A stretch of 52,725 nucleotides of DNA from Clostridium tyrobutyricum DSM 2637 = ATCC 25755 = JCM 11008 (GTDB taxonomy: Bacteria > Bacillota > Clostridia > Clostridiales > Clostridiaceae), in assembly GCF_000359585.1 (NCBI RefSeq), contig NZ_APMH01000030.1, positions 1 to 52,725 of the forward strand, in the 5' to 3' direction. Under the pieces are notes generated by a model that saw nothing but the letters and a program-made list of their open reading frames with translations, made no database searches and was not told the origin of the DNA. The translations under genes and the position numbers were made by a program. The stretch's first letter is position 1, and each line of letters begins with the position of its first letter. Shown here one piece after another: positions 25,230-34,508 of this stretch.

Positions 25230-25268
25230 AAATAAACTGCCGGTATATAATTACCGGCAGTTTATTTC
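25230..25268. terminator. Bidirectional terminator between metG and malic enzyme gene
   Basis: A perfect 16-bp stem (25230-25245 with 25252-25267) with a 6-base loop, GC-rich in the middle and T-rich at both outer ends, serves both convergent genes. Confidence 0.9.
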
Positions 25269-25271
25269 TTG

Positions 25272-26903
25272 TTATATATAATATGGTTCCCATATTTCAT
25301 TTTCTACTGCTTTTTCTGGATCTTCAATAGGATTTCGGTTTATGCCTTCTTTAATTGCTTGAGTTACTACAGCAGTTGCTACAAGTTTTGATGATTCTTT
25401 AAGCATTGATACCGGTGGAAGGATAGGTGCACCTAATTTTGACAGATCCTGAAGAGAAGCAATTCCATTTGCAGCAGCAGAGAGCATGCCATCCGTAACT
25501 ACCTTTGATTTTGCAACTATTATACCAAGACCAAGACCTGGATAAAGAAGTGCATTATTAGCTTGGCCTATTGTGTATGTAACTCCTTTGTATTCCACTG
25601 GATCAGAAGGACTCCCGGTAACTACCAGGGCCTTACCATCTGACCATTTTATAACATCTTCTGCAGTTGCTTCACATAGTTTTGTAGGATTTGAAATAGG
25701 CATTATGGCAGGCCTCTCTGTGGATTTACACATGTTTTTTACAACTTTTTTTGTAAAAGCACCATGAACACCTGAAGTTCCAATAAGTACTGTAGGTTTA
25801 ACTGCATCTACTATTTCTGCCAGATCTTTTAATGGATTTTTAAATTCTCCACTTGGGCGAGCATATTTCTTTTGCCCTTCTGTAAGACCGTCCATATCCT
25901 GAGTTAAAAGTCCCTGCCTATCTACGAGATAAAATTGTGCTTTGGCTTCATTTTCAGTCAATCCGTTTTTAACTTTTTCAAGAAATATTTGATCAGAGAC
26001 ACCAACACCTGCAGTACCTCCTCCAAACACCAATACTATATGATCTTTTACAGGAATTTTTGTAACTTTGGCTATAGCATTCATGGCAGATACCATCATT
26101 ACTCCAGTTCCCTGGATATCGTCATTGAATGTGCATATGTCTTTTCTATATTTTTCAAGAATTTTTCTCGCATTGCCACGGCCAAAATCTTCCCAGTGTA
26201 TGAGAACTTCTGGAAAAAGGTCGAGGGATATTTTAACAAATTGGTCTATAAAATCATCATATATCTTTCCTGTAATTCTATTATGTTTATTTCCTATGTA
26301 TAGTGGATCATTTAAAAGTTTTTCATTGTTTGTACCTGCATCTATTACTACAGGAAGAACATTTTTAGGATTTACACCAGCAGCTACAGTATACACTGCC
26401 AATTTTCCTATTGATATGTCTACACCGTGTACTCCCCAGTCACCTATTCCAAGTACTCCTTCTCCATCTGTTACAACTATAAGTTTAATTTCATCCAGAT
26501 CTTTTAAAGCTGTTTCAATAGAGTTTCTTATATTTCCTGGATTATCTACAGATAAGAATACAGCATCTTTTGGAGTATCAAAATTTTTTGAATAGTTTAT
26601 TACTGCATCTCCTATAGTTGGAGTGTAGATAATTGGAAGAAATTCTGTAACATGTTTTCCAATAACATAGTAGAAAAGAGTGCGATTTGTGTCATATAAA
26701 TTCATTAGAAAAAGGTGCTTTTCAAGGTTATCTTGAATGGACACAATCTTTTCATATGTAATCTTTTCCTGTTCATCTATTGTTCTTACTGCATCAGGCA
26801 AGAAACCCACCAGGTCATATTTTTCTCTTTCATCTTTTGTAAAAGCAGTTCCTTTGTTGAAAAAAGGATTTCTTAATAGATCTTGTCCCATTAAATTAGG
26901 CAT
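25272..26903 (-). CDS. NAD-dependent malic enzyme (malate dehydrogenase, decarboxylating)
   Basis: The 543-aa length fits the large-subunit malic enzymes, which convert malate to pyruvate and CO2 with NAD(P)+. Visible are the N-terminal PIIYTPTIGDAVINYSKNF, VVTDGEGVLGIGDWGVHG, the metal-binding FNDDIQGTG, the dinucleotide fold VFGGGTAGVGVSD and the conserved PISNPTKLCEATAEDVIKWS. NAD rather than NADP is inferred from similarity to the MaeA/SfcA type. Its single-gene unit is convergent with metG. The nearby dicarboxylate symporter could feed it malate, but no operon joins them. Confidence 0.93.
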   Translation of the reverse strand: MPNLMGQDLLRNPFFNKGTAFTKDEREKYDLVGFLPDAVRTIDEQEKITYEKIVSIQDNLEKHLFLMNLYDTNRTLFYYVIGKHVTEFLPIIYTPTIGDAVINYSKNFDTPKDAVFLSVDNPGNIRNSIETALKDLDEIKLIVVTDGEGVLGIGDWGVHGVDISIGKLAVYTVAAGVNPKNVLPVVIDAGTNNEKLLNDPLYIGNKHNRITGKIYDDFIDQFVKISLDLFPEVLIHWEDFGRGNARKILEKYRKDICTFNDDIQGTGVMMVSAMNAIAKVTKIPVKDHIVLVFGGGTAGVGVSDQIFLEKVKNGLTENEAKAQFYLVDRQGLLTQDMDGLTEGQKKYARPSGEFKNPLKDLAEIVDAVKPTVLIGTSGVHGAFTKKVVKNMCKSTERPAIMPISNPTKLCEATAEDVIKWSDGKALVVTGSPSDPVEYKGVTYTIGQANNALLYPGLGLGIIVAKSKVVTDGMLSAAANGIASLQDLSKLGAPILPPVSMLKESSKLVATAVVTQAIKEGINRNPIEDPEKAVENEIWEPYYI

Positions 26904-27031
26904 TTATTAAACACTCCTTGTTGATATATTTTAATAGTTTTTCAACTTTTTATAACTTATAAATCCATATAATGAAGTATACTATACCTATAGCAAAAAT
27001 TAAACTATATAAGGCATATTAAAGATTGTAG

Positions 27032-27049
27032 TTATATTGTACAATATAA
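27032..27049 (+). repeat. 18-bp palindrome before tatD
   Basis: TTATATTGT (27032-27040) is the reverse complement of ACAATATAA (27041-27049). It lies just upstream of the tatD ribosome site (AAAAGGAGAG). It may be an operator; no regulator is identified. Confidence 0.5.
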
Positions 27050-27070
27050 AATAAAAGGAGAGAATTTAAA

Positions 27071-27847
27071 ATGGATTTTGATATATTTGATGCTCATGCA
27101 CATTATGATGATGAGCAATTTGACCAAGACAGGGAAATCATAATAGAAGAACTTGTAAAAGATAGAATTGTAGGAGTGTTGAATTGTGGCGCATCAATAG
27201 AAGGATCAAGGGCTTCTGTGGAGCTTTCAAAAAAGCATGATATATTTTATGCAGCTGTAGGCATACATCCAGAATATGCAGATAAATTTTCAGAGGATAC
27301 AGTTACAGAACTCAAAAATTTGTCTAGAATGCCTAAAGTTAGGGCTATTGGTGAAATAGGACTTGATTATTACTATAAAGAGAATCCACCTAGAGATATC
27401 CAAAAAAAAGCTTTTACAAGACAAATGGAACTTGCTGAAGAGTTGAATCTTCCAGTAATTATTCATGATAGGGATGCTCATGGAGATACCCTTGAAATAA
27501 TAAAGCAATTTAACAGTGTTAAAGGTGAGATACATTGTTTTTCTGGAAGTGTTGAATTTGCTAGAGAGTGCGTTAAACTTGGGTATTATATCGGTTTTAC
27601 AGGAGTGGTAACTTTTAAAAATGCAAAGAAAGTAGTTGATGTGGCAAAAGAAGTTCCACTTGATAGAATTTTAGTTGAAACTGACTGTCCCTATATGGCA
27701 CCGACTCCCTTTAGAGGTAATAGAAACAGATCTGAATACATAAAATTTATAATAGAAAAGATAGCTGAAATAAGACAAATAAGTGCAGAAGAATTGAGTA
27801 GTATAACTATTGCCAACAATAAAAAATTACTTGGAATAAAATCATGA
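27071..27847 (+). CDS. tatD: TatD-family metal-dependent deoxyribonuclease (YabD)
   Basis: The 258-aa amidohydrolase-fold nuclease shows the metal ligands of the family: DAHAHYD at the N terminus, Glu in AIGEIGLDYYY, His in PVIIHDRDAHGDT, His in GEIHCFSG and Asp in ILVETDCPYMAP. TatD enzymes are 3'-5' exonucleases linked to DNA repair and debris removal. Start ATG follows AAAAGGAGAG. Synteny metS - yabD - yabE - rnmV - ksgA is preserved. Confidence 0.94.
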   Translation: MDFDIFDAHAHYDDEQFDQDREIIIEELVKDRIVGVLNCGASIEGSRASVELSKKHDIFYAAVGIHPEYADKFSEDTVTELKNLSRMPKVRAIGEIGLDYYYKENPPRDIQKKAFTRQMELAEELNLPVIIHDRDAHGDTLEIIKQFNSVKGEIHCFSGSVEFARECVKLGYYIGFTGVVTFKNAKKVVDVAKEVPLDRILVETDCPYMAPTPFRGNRNRSEYIKFIIEKIAEIRQISAEELSSITIANNKKLLGIKS

Positions 27848-27997
27848 TATTCATCATATATATATAGTAATTTAGTTATAATATTTTCCATCCGAAAGTA
27901 TTTTCTTTATAGGATTTATAAGGCTGTTAATAAAGTCAATTTGGAATCATAATAATATTTTATTAGTTTATGCATAGAATGCATTTAACAGCCTATT

Positions 27998-28052
27998 AGA
28001 GCGATTATTTGACAGAAATTAAGCTTGCCGTTATAATATTGTGTATCGCTCT
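27998..28052 (+). promoter_or_regulatory. Perfect-consensus sigma-A promoter of yabE, flanked by an inverted repeat
   Basis: TTGACA (28009-28014), exactly 17 bases and TATAAT (28032-28037) make a perfect consensus promoter. It is bracketed by an 8-bp inverted repeat, AGAGCGAT (27998-28005) and ATCGCTCT (28045-28052), the right arm being at about the start of transcription. Such a layout suggests strong transcription kept in check by a regulator, or a cruciform. Confidence 0.85.
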
Positions 28053-28073
28053 TGCCCAGAGGAGGTATTTTTT

Positions 28074-29123
28074 ATGATGGGAAAGTTAAGGACATACGTA
28101 AACAAATATTTTTCCAATGGTCCTAAGACATCAGCAGTTATTATAGCGGTTTTAGTTATAATATTGACTGCAGTAATTTTTAATATGAGAAAGACAATAA
28201 CTATTTCAGTAGATGGCACAGACAAGAAAATAACTACTTTCAGCAGTAACTATGGAAAAATATTGAATGATAACAAAATTAAGGTAGGGCCTAAAGATAA
28301 AGTAACACCTAGTCTAAATAGCAAAGTTTACAACAACGGAAAATTATATATTAAAAGAGCAGTAAAATTGGAAGTTGCTGTTGACGGAAGAAAGGTACAC
28401 ATATATTCTGCAGAAGATGATGTTTTTCATATGTTGGAAGCAGAAAAAATTAAATTGAGAAGTTTGGACAGAGTATCTCCAAGTGGAGATTTACCATTAA
28501 AAAATGGATTGAAAGTATCTGTGACTAGGATTGACAGTAAGGAAGTAAGGACAAATAAATCTATAAAATATGAAACAGTTGTTAAAGATGATGCTGATAT
28601 CCAGCTTGGTAGTAAAAAAGTTATTCAGGAAGGTAGAAATGGAGAAAAAGAGACTGTAACAAGAATTATATATGAAAATGGAAAGGAAACCGCCAGGAAG
28701 GTTATAAGAGAAGTAGTCAAGAAACAGCCTGTACAAAAGGTTGTTGCAATGGGTACTTTATCAGCAGATGCAGTATCTTATACCCCTTCAAGAGGAGGTA
28801 ATTTTTCATATGCTAAATCTCTACAGATGAGATCAACTGCATATACTGCAGATTATGAAAGTACAGGTAAGGGACCTGGGGATCCGGGATTTGGCATAAC
28901 AGCTACAGGTACCGTAGCTAGAAGAAGTAATGTTAGTTCTGTAGCAGTTGATCCAAGAGTAATACCATTAGGCACAAGGTTGTATATAGACGGTTATGGT
29001 TATGCTATAGCTGAAGATACTGGCGGTGCCATTAAGGGAAATAGACTGGATCTGTTTTTCAACTCCAGTTCAGAAGCAAACAACTGGGGAGTAAAAATGG
29101 TTAATGTATATTTCATTGAATAG
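28074..29123 (+). CDS. yabE: YabE-like cell-wall protein: DUF348 repeats, G5 and 3D (RpfB-like) domains
   Basis: The 349-aa protein has an N-terminal membrane anchor (about 20-38), two DUF348 repeats (about 45-150) and a G5 domain (about 155-230: IKYETVVKDDADI, then GRNGEKETVTR). A C-terminal 3D domain (about 258-349) has RSTAYTADYESTGKGPGDPG, then VAVDPRVIPLGTRLYIDGYG and AEDTGGAIKGNRLDLFF. The three Asp residues of the 3D barrel resemble the MltA/RpfB lytic enzymes. It likely acts on peptidoglycan during germination or growth. ATG 28074 lies eight bases after GGAGG. Confidence 0.92.
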   Translation: MMGKLRTYVNKYFSNGPKTSAVIIAVLVIILTAVIFNMRKTITISVDGTDKKITTFSSNYGKILNDNKIKVGPKDKVTPSLNSKVYNNGKLYIKRAVKLEVAVDGRKVHIYSAEDDVFHMLEAEKIKLRSLDRVSPSGDLPLKNGLKVSVTRIDSKEVRTNKSIKYETVVKDDADIQLGSKKVIQEGRNGEKETVTRIIYENGKETARKVIREVVKKQPVQKVVAMGTLSADAVSYTPSRGGNFSYAKSLQMRSTAYTADYESTGKGPGDPGFGITATGTVARRSNVSSVAVDPRVIPLGTRLYIDGYGYAIAEDTGGAIKGNRLDLFFNSSSEANNWGVKMVNVYFIE

Positions 29124-29147
29124 GAGTTTAAACTCCTATTTTTTTTA
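29120..29147 (+). terminator. Terminator overlapping the yabE stop codon
   Basis: ATAGGAGT (29120-29127) pairs with ACTCCTAT (29132-29139) with TTAA loop and an eight-T run. The stem includes the TAG stop of yabE. Confidence 0.88.
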
Positions 29148-30077
29148 TTAAATATTTTTACTGCTTTTTTTAGCTTCCATATAAAATACTTTTACAAATT
29201 TTTTTGTATTTATACGTATGTGAGACATGGAACTATGAATTTCATTTTGTAGTTCAAGCATTCTTTTGCGTACTTCTGTAAAATCAAAAAACTTAGATGA
29301 GTATTCCTCGAATTTAGTATTAGAGTAATCTGTAAGCCCAAGAGAAGCTATATAACTTAAACTCTGGAATATTGCTCTTCTTACCCTTTGTTCTGAAGCT
29401 TTGAATTCTTTTTGTAAGTTTTCTTTTGTGTAAGAACCGCCAAGTCGTTTTATTGCTGTATTCGTAAATAGATCTTTTAAAGAGGGAAAATCCTTTTTAA
29501 AAGAGTTTTCTCTATAATAATCTGAAAGATATTGAAGTATGTCAATAATATCATTACTTCCGTTTTCACTTATCATACCAAGATCTGTTAATATAAATTC
29601 TCCACATTCGATAATATTTTTCTGTACAGTAGATTTTTTATCTATTTTTTTAGATTTTTCAAGACCGAGTATGCTTATAGTTTTCTGAATGTCTTTTATA
29701 GATCTTTGAAGTTTGATATTATTCGATACCTTTTCTATTACTTTTATTACTTCCAGTCTATTAATTGGTTTTGTAATGTAGTATTCTATATTAAGAGAAT
29801 ATGCATCACCTATTATCTTTTTATCTTCTACTTGTGAAAGCATTATAATTTTAAAATCAAAAGATGGTCCTAAATCCTGTACTGTTTGAATCCCATCTTT
29901 AATAGGCATAAGCAAGTCTATGATAAGAATATCCACTTTTTTAAAAGTCAGAATATCTGTATTTATATAAGAGCCATCCTCAGATTCTCCTACTACTTTT
30001 CCAAGATCATAATCTTCAATAATTTCTTTTATCATGGAACGGACTACTTCATCATCGTCAACAATAAAAAAGTTCAT
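29148..30077 (-). CDS. glnL: Response regulator of the GlnL/YcbB type
   Basis: The 309-aa regulator has an N-terminal receiver domain (1-120): acidic VDDDE, phospho-acceptor Asp in ILIIDLLMP, Ser in IMLSQVE and Lys in YYITKPINR. The C terminus is a YcbB-type domain: LSDYYRENSFK, then FKASEQRVRRAI and DYSNTKFEEYSSKFFDF. It closely matches B. subtilis GlnL, which activates glutaminase and glutamine-transport genes with GlnK. ATG 30077 behind AAAGGATG is preferred to the frame start at 30143. It lies four bases after the kinase stop, hence coupled. Confidence 0.88.
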   Translation of the reverse strand: MNFFIVDDDEVVRSMIKEIIEDYDLGKVVGESEDGSYINTDILTFKKVDILIIDLLMPIKDGIQTVQDLGPSFDFKIIMLSQVEDKKIIGDAYSLNIEYYITKPINRLEVIKVIEKVSNNIKLQRSIKDIQKTISILGLEKSKKIDKKSTVQKNIIECGEFILTDLGMISENGSNDIIDILQYLSDYYRENSFKKDFPSLKDLFTNTAIKRLGGSYTKENLQKEFKASEQRVRRAIFQSLSYIASLGLTDYSNTKFEEYSSKFFDFTEVRKRMLELQNEIHSSMSHIRINTKKFVKVFYMEAKKSSKNI

Positions 30078-30081
30078 TATA

Positions 30082-31365
30082 TCATCCTTTCTCAGATAAA
30101 CTTTTAATAGGGAGTGTAATAATAAAAACTGTATTGTTTGCATTTACTTCACTTTTTAATTCTATAGTACCATTTAGTTCTTCTACTAATTTTTTGATAT
30201 ATGGAAGCCCCATACCAGTAGAAGGAGTACCATACATATCATATTTAGTAGTATAGCCAGCTTTAAAAATCAAATTTCTCTTTTTATCAGGAATACCAAT
30301 ACCGTTGTCATGGACTTCAAATCTGATATAATTGTCGACTCTATAAATTATAATTTTTATCATTCCATTTTTGGATATAGATTCTATAGAATTGGATACC
30401 AAATTATTAATAAGTGATAAAGTTGTATAAATATGAATATGTTTTACAGGTGATTTAATGATAAGAAAAAATTTTATATTTTTACCTAATGAGTCTGCAT
30501 ATTTTTTATTGCTATTAATAATTATATTACCTATTTCTTTTATATCCATGTAATCTGTAGAATTTTCGCCGGAAATCATTTTGGAAATACCAGAATATAT
30601 TCTTTGATTATCTTTTTTTATGTCATGTACTTCTCCAGCAATAACAAGTAATTTTTTAGATAATTCATCTATATTTATATTTAAATCTTTACTTTGTATT
30701 TTTCTATATAAATTATAACAGTTTCTAGTTATATTTTCTGCATTTTGAAGGGATTTTTTTAATTCTATAGATTCCTCATACAAATTGGATATTAAAAAAA
30801 TCATATGAGCATTTTGTGTTTGTTGATGATCTATTTCCTGTTCGGTTTTCTGTAATTTGATCATGCTAAAAATTCCAAGAACAAAAATACTTCTTATGAG
30901 AGCTATGAGTATTATTTTGCCTAGTATTATTCCATTAATAGTATCTGATAATATAAAATGTCTGAATACAAGTTCAACTGTACTTGAGCATATTTCTATA
31001 AGAGTAGATAAACCTATTATTATAGGCAAATGGCTTTGAAATCTCTTTACTTTTATTAAATAAAACAGAAGGGAGTAAGTAAAATAATAGAAAAATGTAG
31101 ATAAATGTGTTGAAAAAGAAATAATAAATTCAAAATTATTATTTGAAATTAAATCAACAAATATTCTAAAGGATACTACAACTATGCCTACTATAAATGT
31201 AGGTAAAATCATGGGCATCCTATGTGTAAATAATAACCAGAAGAAAAATATTGGAGTACCTAAGCTTATACGAAAACTATCGTGAAAAGGGAAAAATTTA
31301 AATTCACCTAATACAGGTACTAATAATATAAAAAGGACTATTATGTAAAAATTCTTTTTCGACAA
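30082..31365 (-). CDS. glnK: Sensor histidine kinase of the GlnK/YcbA type
   Basis: The 427-aa kinase has several membrane helices in residues 1-185, then a helical linker. A dimerisation helix carries the phospho-acceptor His in GEVHDIKKDNQ, and the HATPase domain shows NNLVSNSIESI (N box), DNGIGIPDKKRN (G1) and STGMGLPYIKKLVEEL (G2). This is the SpoB/CitA-like class used for metabolite sensing. Start is TTG behind GGGAG. It forms a two-gene unit with the response regulator and is divergent from the symporter gene, the likely target. The ligand (glutamine, glutamate or dicarboxylate) is inference. Confidence 0.88.
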   Translation of the reverse strand: MSKKNFYIIVLFILLVPVLGEFKFFPFHDSFRISLGTPIFFFWLLFTHRMPMILPTFIVGIVVVSFRIFVDLISNNNFEFIISFSTHLSTFFYYFTYSLLFYLIKVKRFQSHLPIIIGLSTLIEICSSTVELVFRHFILSDTINGIILGKIILIALIRSIFVLGIFSMIKLQKTEQEIDHQQTQNAHMIFLISNLYEESIELKKSLQNAENITRNCYNLYRKIQSKDLNINIDELSKKLLVIAGEVHDIKKDNQRIYSGISKMISGENSTDYMDIKEIGNIIINSNKKYADSLGKNIKFFLIIKSPVKHIHIYTTLSLINNLVSNSIESISKNGMIKIIIYRVDNYIRFEVHDNGIGIPDKKRNLIFKAGYTTKYDMYGTPSTGMGLPYIKKLVEELNGTIELKSEVNANNTVFIITLPIKSLSEKG

Positions 31366-31491
31366 TAATTCACATCTCCCAATTTAAAATGGTATATTTA
31401 ATCTATATAAAAGAATATCAGAAATCTGGTAAATATACTATAATATTTAAGAATTTATAGGTAAAAAAATATAATTAAGTGTATTGTCATA

Positions 31492-31536
31492 AAAATAGAT
31501 ATATCGTTAAGAATTTCTTAACAATATATCTATTTT
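31492..31536. repeat. Large inverted repeat between kinase and symporter genes
   Basis: A 13-bp arm (31492-31504) pairs exactly with 31524-31536, then after one mismatch GTTAAG (31506-31511) pairs with CTTAAC (31517-31522), loop AATTT. On the plus strand TTTTGTTATT follows. It lies in the 315-bp divergent region (31366-31680). It could be a regulated terminator in the symporter leader or a regulator site. No other feature was recognised in this gap. Confidence 0.7.
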
Positions 31537-31680
31537 GTTATTAAAGTTAGAAAGTACATTGTAGTTTTATGTAGATTAATATAGATAAGGATATATTATA
31601 AATATAAAGTAAGATAATGTTGGTTTCAATATATAGAAGTATAAAACAGATATTTTAAATTATTAATGAGGTGGAATAGA

Positions 31681-32958
31681 ATGAAAAAATTTAAATGCGG
31701 TTTGGCAGTACAGATAGTTATCGGTCTGATACTGGGTATTGTAGTAGGAAGTGTTTTTTATGGTAATCCAGCTGTTGCAACCTATCTTGAACCTATAGGT
31801 CAGATTTTCCTGAACCTTATTAAGATGATAGTCATACCTATTGTCTTTTCATCATTGGTAGTTGGAGTTGCAGGTGTAGGAAACATTAAAAAATTAGGAA
31901 AATTAGGCGGTAAAACTATTATATATTTTGAACTTATAACTACTATTGCTATTTTTATAGGAATTGGATCCGCTAATATATTTCATCCTGGAAGTGGCGT
32001 AAATATTCATGAACTTTCAAAGGTAAGTATTAAAAGTTATGTGAATACTGTACAGAATACACATCACAGTTTGGCAGATACATTTATAAATATTGTTCCT
32101 AGTAATTTCTTTGAGGCACTTTCTACAGGAAATTTACTTCCTATTATATTTTTCTCTGTTATGTTTGGATTGGGTATAGCAGCTATAGGTAAAAAAGGTA
32201 AAATCGTAATTGAGGTCTGTCAGGGTGTGGCGGATGCCATGTTCTGGATGACGAATCAAATTATGAAGACTGCTCCAATTGGTGTATTTGCTCTAATTGG
32301 AGTTACAATATCAAAATTTGGTATTTCGTCTTTAATTCCATTGGTAAAATTGATTATTACTACATATGGTACAATGGCATTTTTCATAGTAGTTATATTA
32401 GGTATAGTATCCAAAATAGCAGGTACAAGCATTTTTAAAATGTTTAAAATTTTAAAAGATGAAATTATTCTTGCTTACACTACTGCAAGTTCTGAAGCGG
32501 TATTACCAAAGCTTATGGAGAAAATGGAGAAATTCGGATGTCCAAAGGCTATTACATCCTTTGTTATTCCTACAGGATATTCTTTTAATCTGGATGGATC
32601 TACATTGTATCAATCCATAGCAGCCTTATTTATTGCACAGATGTATGGGATTCATATGTCTTTCCCAGCACAAATTAATTTAATAATAGTATTGCTTGTA
32701 GCTTCTAAAGGTATGGCAGGAGTTCCTGGAGCATCTTTTGTAGTTTTACTTGCGACTTTAGGTTCTGTAGGCATACCAATAGAAGGAGTTGCATTTATTG
32801 CAGGTATAGATCGTATTCTTGATATGGCAAGAACTGTAGTAAATATTATTGGTAATTCTCTAGCTGCAGTAGCTATATCAAAATGGGAAGGTAAATACAA
32901 TGCTGTAAAAGGTGATGAATATATTCAAAATTTAAATTCAATAGAGGAAATAGCATAA
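31681..32958 (+). CDS. Dicarboxylate/amino acid:cation symporter (DAACS, GltP/DctA-like)
   Basis: The 425-aa membrane protein has about eight membrane helices and two re-entrant hairpins. HP1 carries the Ser-rich TTASSEAVLPKLM; FVIPTGYSFNLDGSTLYQSIAALFIAQ is the signature helix. HP2 (KGMAGVPGASFVVLL) and the last helix with GIDRILDMARTVVNIIGN (substrate-binding Asp, Arg and Asn) resemble glutamate/aspartate carriers. Substrate is glutamate, aspartate or a C4-dicarboxylate. ATG 31681 with AGGTGG is the start, not 31666. It diverges from the GlnK/GlnL-type system, its probable regulator. Confidence 0.92.
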   Translation: MKKFKCGLAVQIVIGLILGIVVGSVFYGNPAVATYLEPIGQIFLNLIKMIVIPIVFSSLVVGVAGVGNIKKLGKLGGKTIIYFELITTIAIFIGIGSANIFHPGSGVNIHELSKVSIKSYVNTVQNTHHSLADTFINIVPSNFFEALSTGNLLPIIFFSVMFGLGIAAIGKKGKIVIEVCQGVADAMFWMTNQIMKTAPIGVFALIGVTISKFGISSLIPLVKLIITTYGTMAFFIVVILGIVSKIAGTSIFKMFKILKDEIILAYTTASSEAVLPKLMEKMEKFGCPKAITSFVIPTGYSFNLDGSTLYQSIAALFIAQMYGIHMSFPAQINLIIVLLVASKGMAGVPGASFVVLLATLGSVGIPIEGVAFIAGIDRILDMARTVVNIIGNSLAAVAISKWEGKYNAVKGDEYIQNLNSIEEIA

Positions 32959-32984
32959 AAGTATATTCTTGTGTATAAAAAGGT

Positions 32985-33019
32985 AGTCTGGAGTTTATAT
33001 AGCTCAAGGCTGTTTTTTT
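32985..33019 (+). terminator. Intrinsic terminator after the symporter gene
   Basis: AGTCT-GAG pairs with CTC-AGGCT around a TTTATATAG loop (stem with one mismatch and one G-T), followed by GTTTTTTT. Confidence 0.72.
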
Positions 33020-33104
33020 ATTATGAATAATTGAGAAATACATAGTAAAAGTTATAATTTATGATAAAATAAAGCTATTATATTCTATAAATTATGGAGG
33101 ATTT

Positions 33105-33638
33105 ATGATTAAAGAAATTATTGTAGTTGAGGGTAGAGATGATGTAACAGCTGTAAAAATGGCAGTTGATGCAGAGCTTATAGCAGTAGGTGGATTTGGA
33201 ATAAATAAAAAGGTAATAGATAAAATAAAAGAGGCTCAAAAAAGACGTGGGGTTATAGTACTTACAGATCCTGATTTTGCAGGAGAAAAAATCAGAAGAA
33301 TTATTTCAAAACGCGTAAAAAATATAAAACATGCATATATATCCCAGGAAGATGGTATGCGTGATGGAGATATAGGAGTAGAAAATGCATCCCCTGAAGT
33401 TATAAGAAAAGCACTTGAAAATGCAAAGTATGAAGAAAAAGAAGAAAGACATGAATTTGATATAAATGACATGATATTTTTTGAACTTACAGGAGATAAA
33501 AAAGCTAAATGTAGAAGGGATAAACTTGGAAAAAAATTAGGTATAGGATATGCTAATGCAGCACAATTCTTAAATAGGCTAAATAATTATGGAATTACAA
33601 AAGAAGAGTTTAAGAAGGCTTTAAATGAATTAAAATAA
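33105..33638 (+). CDS. rnmV: Ribonuclease M5 (5S rRNA maturation)
   Basis: RNase M5 (177 aa) makes the final double-strand cuts in 5S rRNA precursor with ribosomal protein L18. The N-terminal Toprim domain has [14 protein letters not shown] (catalytic Glu) and [15 protein letters not shown] (DxD-type), followed by a basic C-terminal RNA-binding region. ATG follows ATGGAGG. It precedes ksgA by 23 bases, as in B. subtilis. A 5S rRNA end lies at the start of this window, but it is not adjacent. Confidence 0.96.
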   Translation: MIKEIIVVEGRDDVTAVKMAVDAELIAVGGFGINKKVIDKIKEAQKRRGVIVLTDPDFAGEKIRRIISKRVKNIKHAYISQEDGMRDGDIGVENASPEVIRKALENAKYEEKEERHEFDINDMIFFELTGDKKAKCRRDKLGKKLGIGYANAAQFLNRLNNYGITKEEFKKALNELK

Positions 33639-33661
33639 TATATGTATATAAGGAGATTTAT

Positions 33662-34498
33662 ATGGAGAAGTTTTCTACCAAGGATATTGTTTATAAATAC
33701 AAATTTAAATTTTCAAAAAATCTAGGACAAAATTTTCTAATAGATGATTCGGTATTGGAGGATATAATATGTGCAGCAGATATCTCAAATGGCGATTTGG
33801 TTATAGAGATAGGGCCAGGAGTTGGAACCCTTACTAGGGAACTCTTAAACAGGGCTAATAAGGTATGTGCAATAGAGCTGGATTCAGGATTGATACCCAT
33901 ACTTCAAGAAGAATTAAAGGACTTTCCTAATTTTGAACTAATACATGGAGATGCATTAAAAACAGATTTCAATAAATTGATTGGTGATTATAGTGAAGTA
34001 AAATTTGTAGCCAATCTTCCATACTATGTAACTACACCTATAATATCAAAAATTTTAACTGAAGATTATAAATTTAAATCTTTAACTATAATGATACAGA
34101 AGGAAGTAGGAGAGAGAATAGCGGCTAAGCCTGATTGTAAACAATATGGTGCTCTGTCTATTTTAGTTCAATATTATTGTGATGTATCTGTAATCAGAAA
34201 AGTAACTCCAGATGCATTTATTCCGAGTCCCAAGGTAGATTCTATTGTAATAAAGCTAGATAGGCTGAGTGAACCTAAAATAGTGTTGAAAGATAAAAAA
34301 TTATTTTTTAAAATAGTAAGGTTGGCTTTTAATATGAGAAGAAAAACTTTATGGAACGCATTGAAACCATTGAAAATTTCCAAAGTAGATATGGAACTTG
34401 CCTTTGAAAGATCAAGTATTGATCCAAGGAGAAGAGGAGAGACTCTTTCTATAAAGGAATTTGGTAAATTATCTGACTCCATACACGAATTATTGTAA
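33662..34498 (+). CDS. rsmA: 16S rRNA A1518/A1519 dimethyltransferase KsgA
   Basis: KsgA (278 aa) dimethylates two adjacent adenines near the 3' end of 16S rRNA, a late ribosome-assembly check. Motifs: [14 protein letters not shown]-binding [15 protein letters not shown], acidic [12 protein letters not shown] and catalytic [13 protein letters not shown], then [12 protein letters not shown]. Start ATG behind AAGGAG. It forms an rnmV-rsmA pair conserved in Firmicutes. Confidence 0.97.
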   Translation: MEKFSTKDIVYKYKFKFSKNLGQNFLIDDSVLEDIICAADISNGDLVIEIGPGVGTLTRELLNRANKVCAIELDSGLIPILQEELKDFPNFELIHGDALKTDFNKLIGDYSEVKFVANLPYYVTTPIISKILTEDYKFKSLTIMIQKEVGERIAAKPDCKQYGALSILVQYYCDVSVIRKVTPDAFIPSPKVDSIVIKLDRLSEPKIVLKDKKLFFKIVRLAFNMRRKTLWNALKPLKISKVDMELAFERSSIDPRRRGETLSIKEFGKLSDSIHELL

Positions 34499-34508
34499 TT
34501 AATTGTTC

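Noticed and set aside
25935-26595. Two plus-strand open frames (122 and 175 aa) inside the malic enzyme gene
   Set aside because: Antisense shadows of a strongly conserved coding sequence, without ribosome sites or recognisable protein features.
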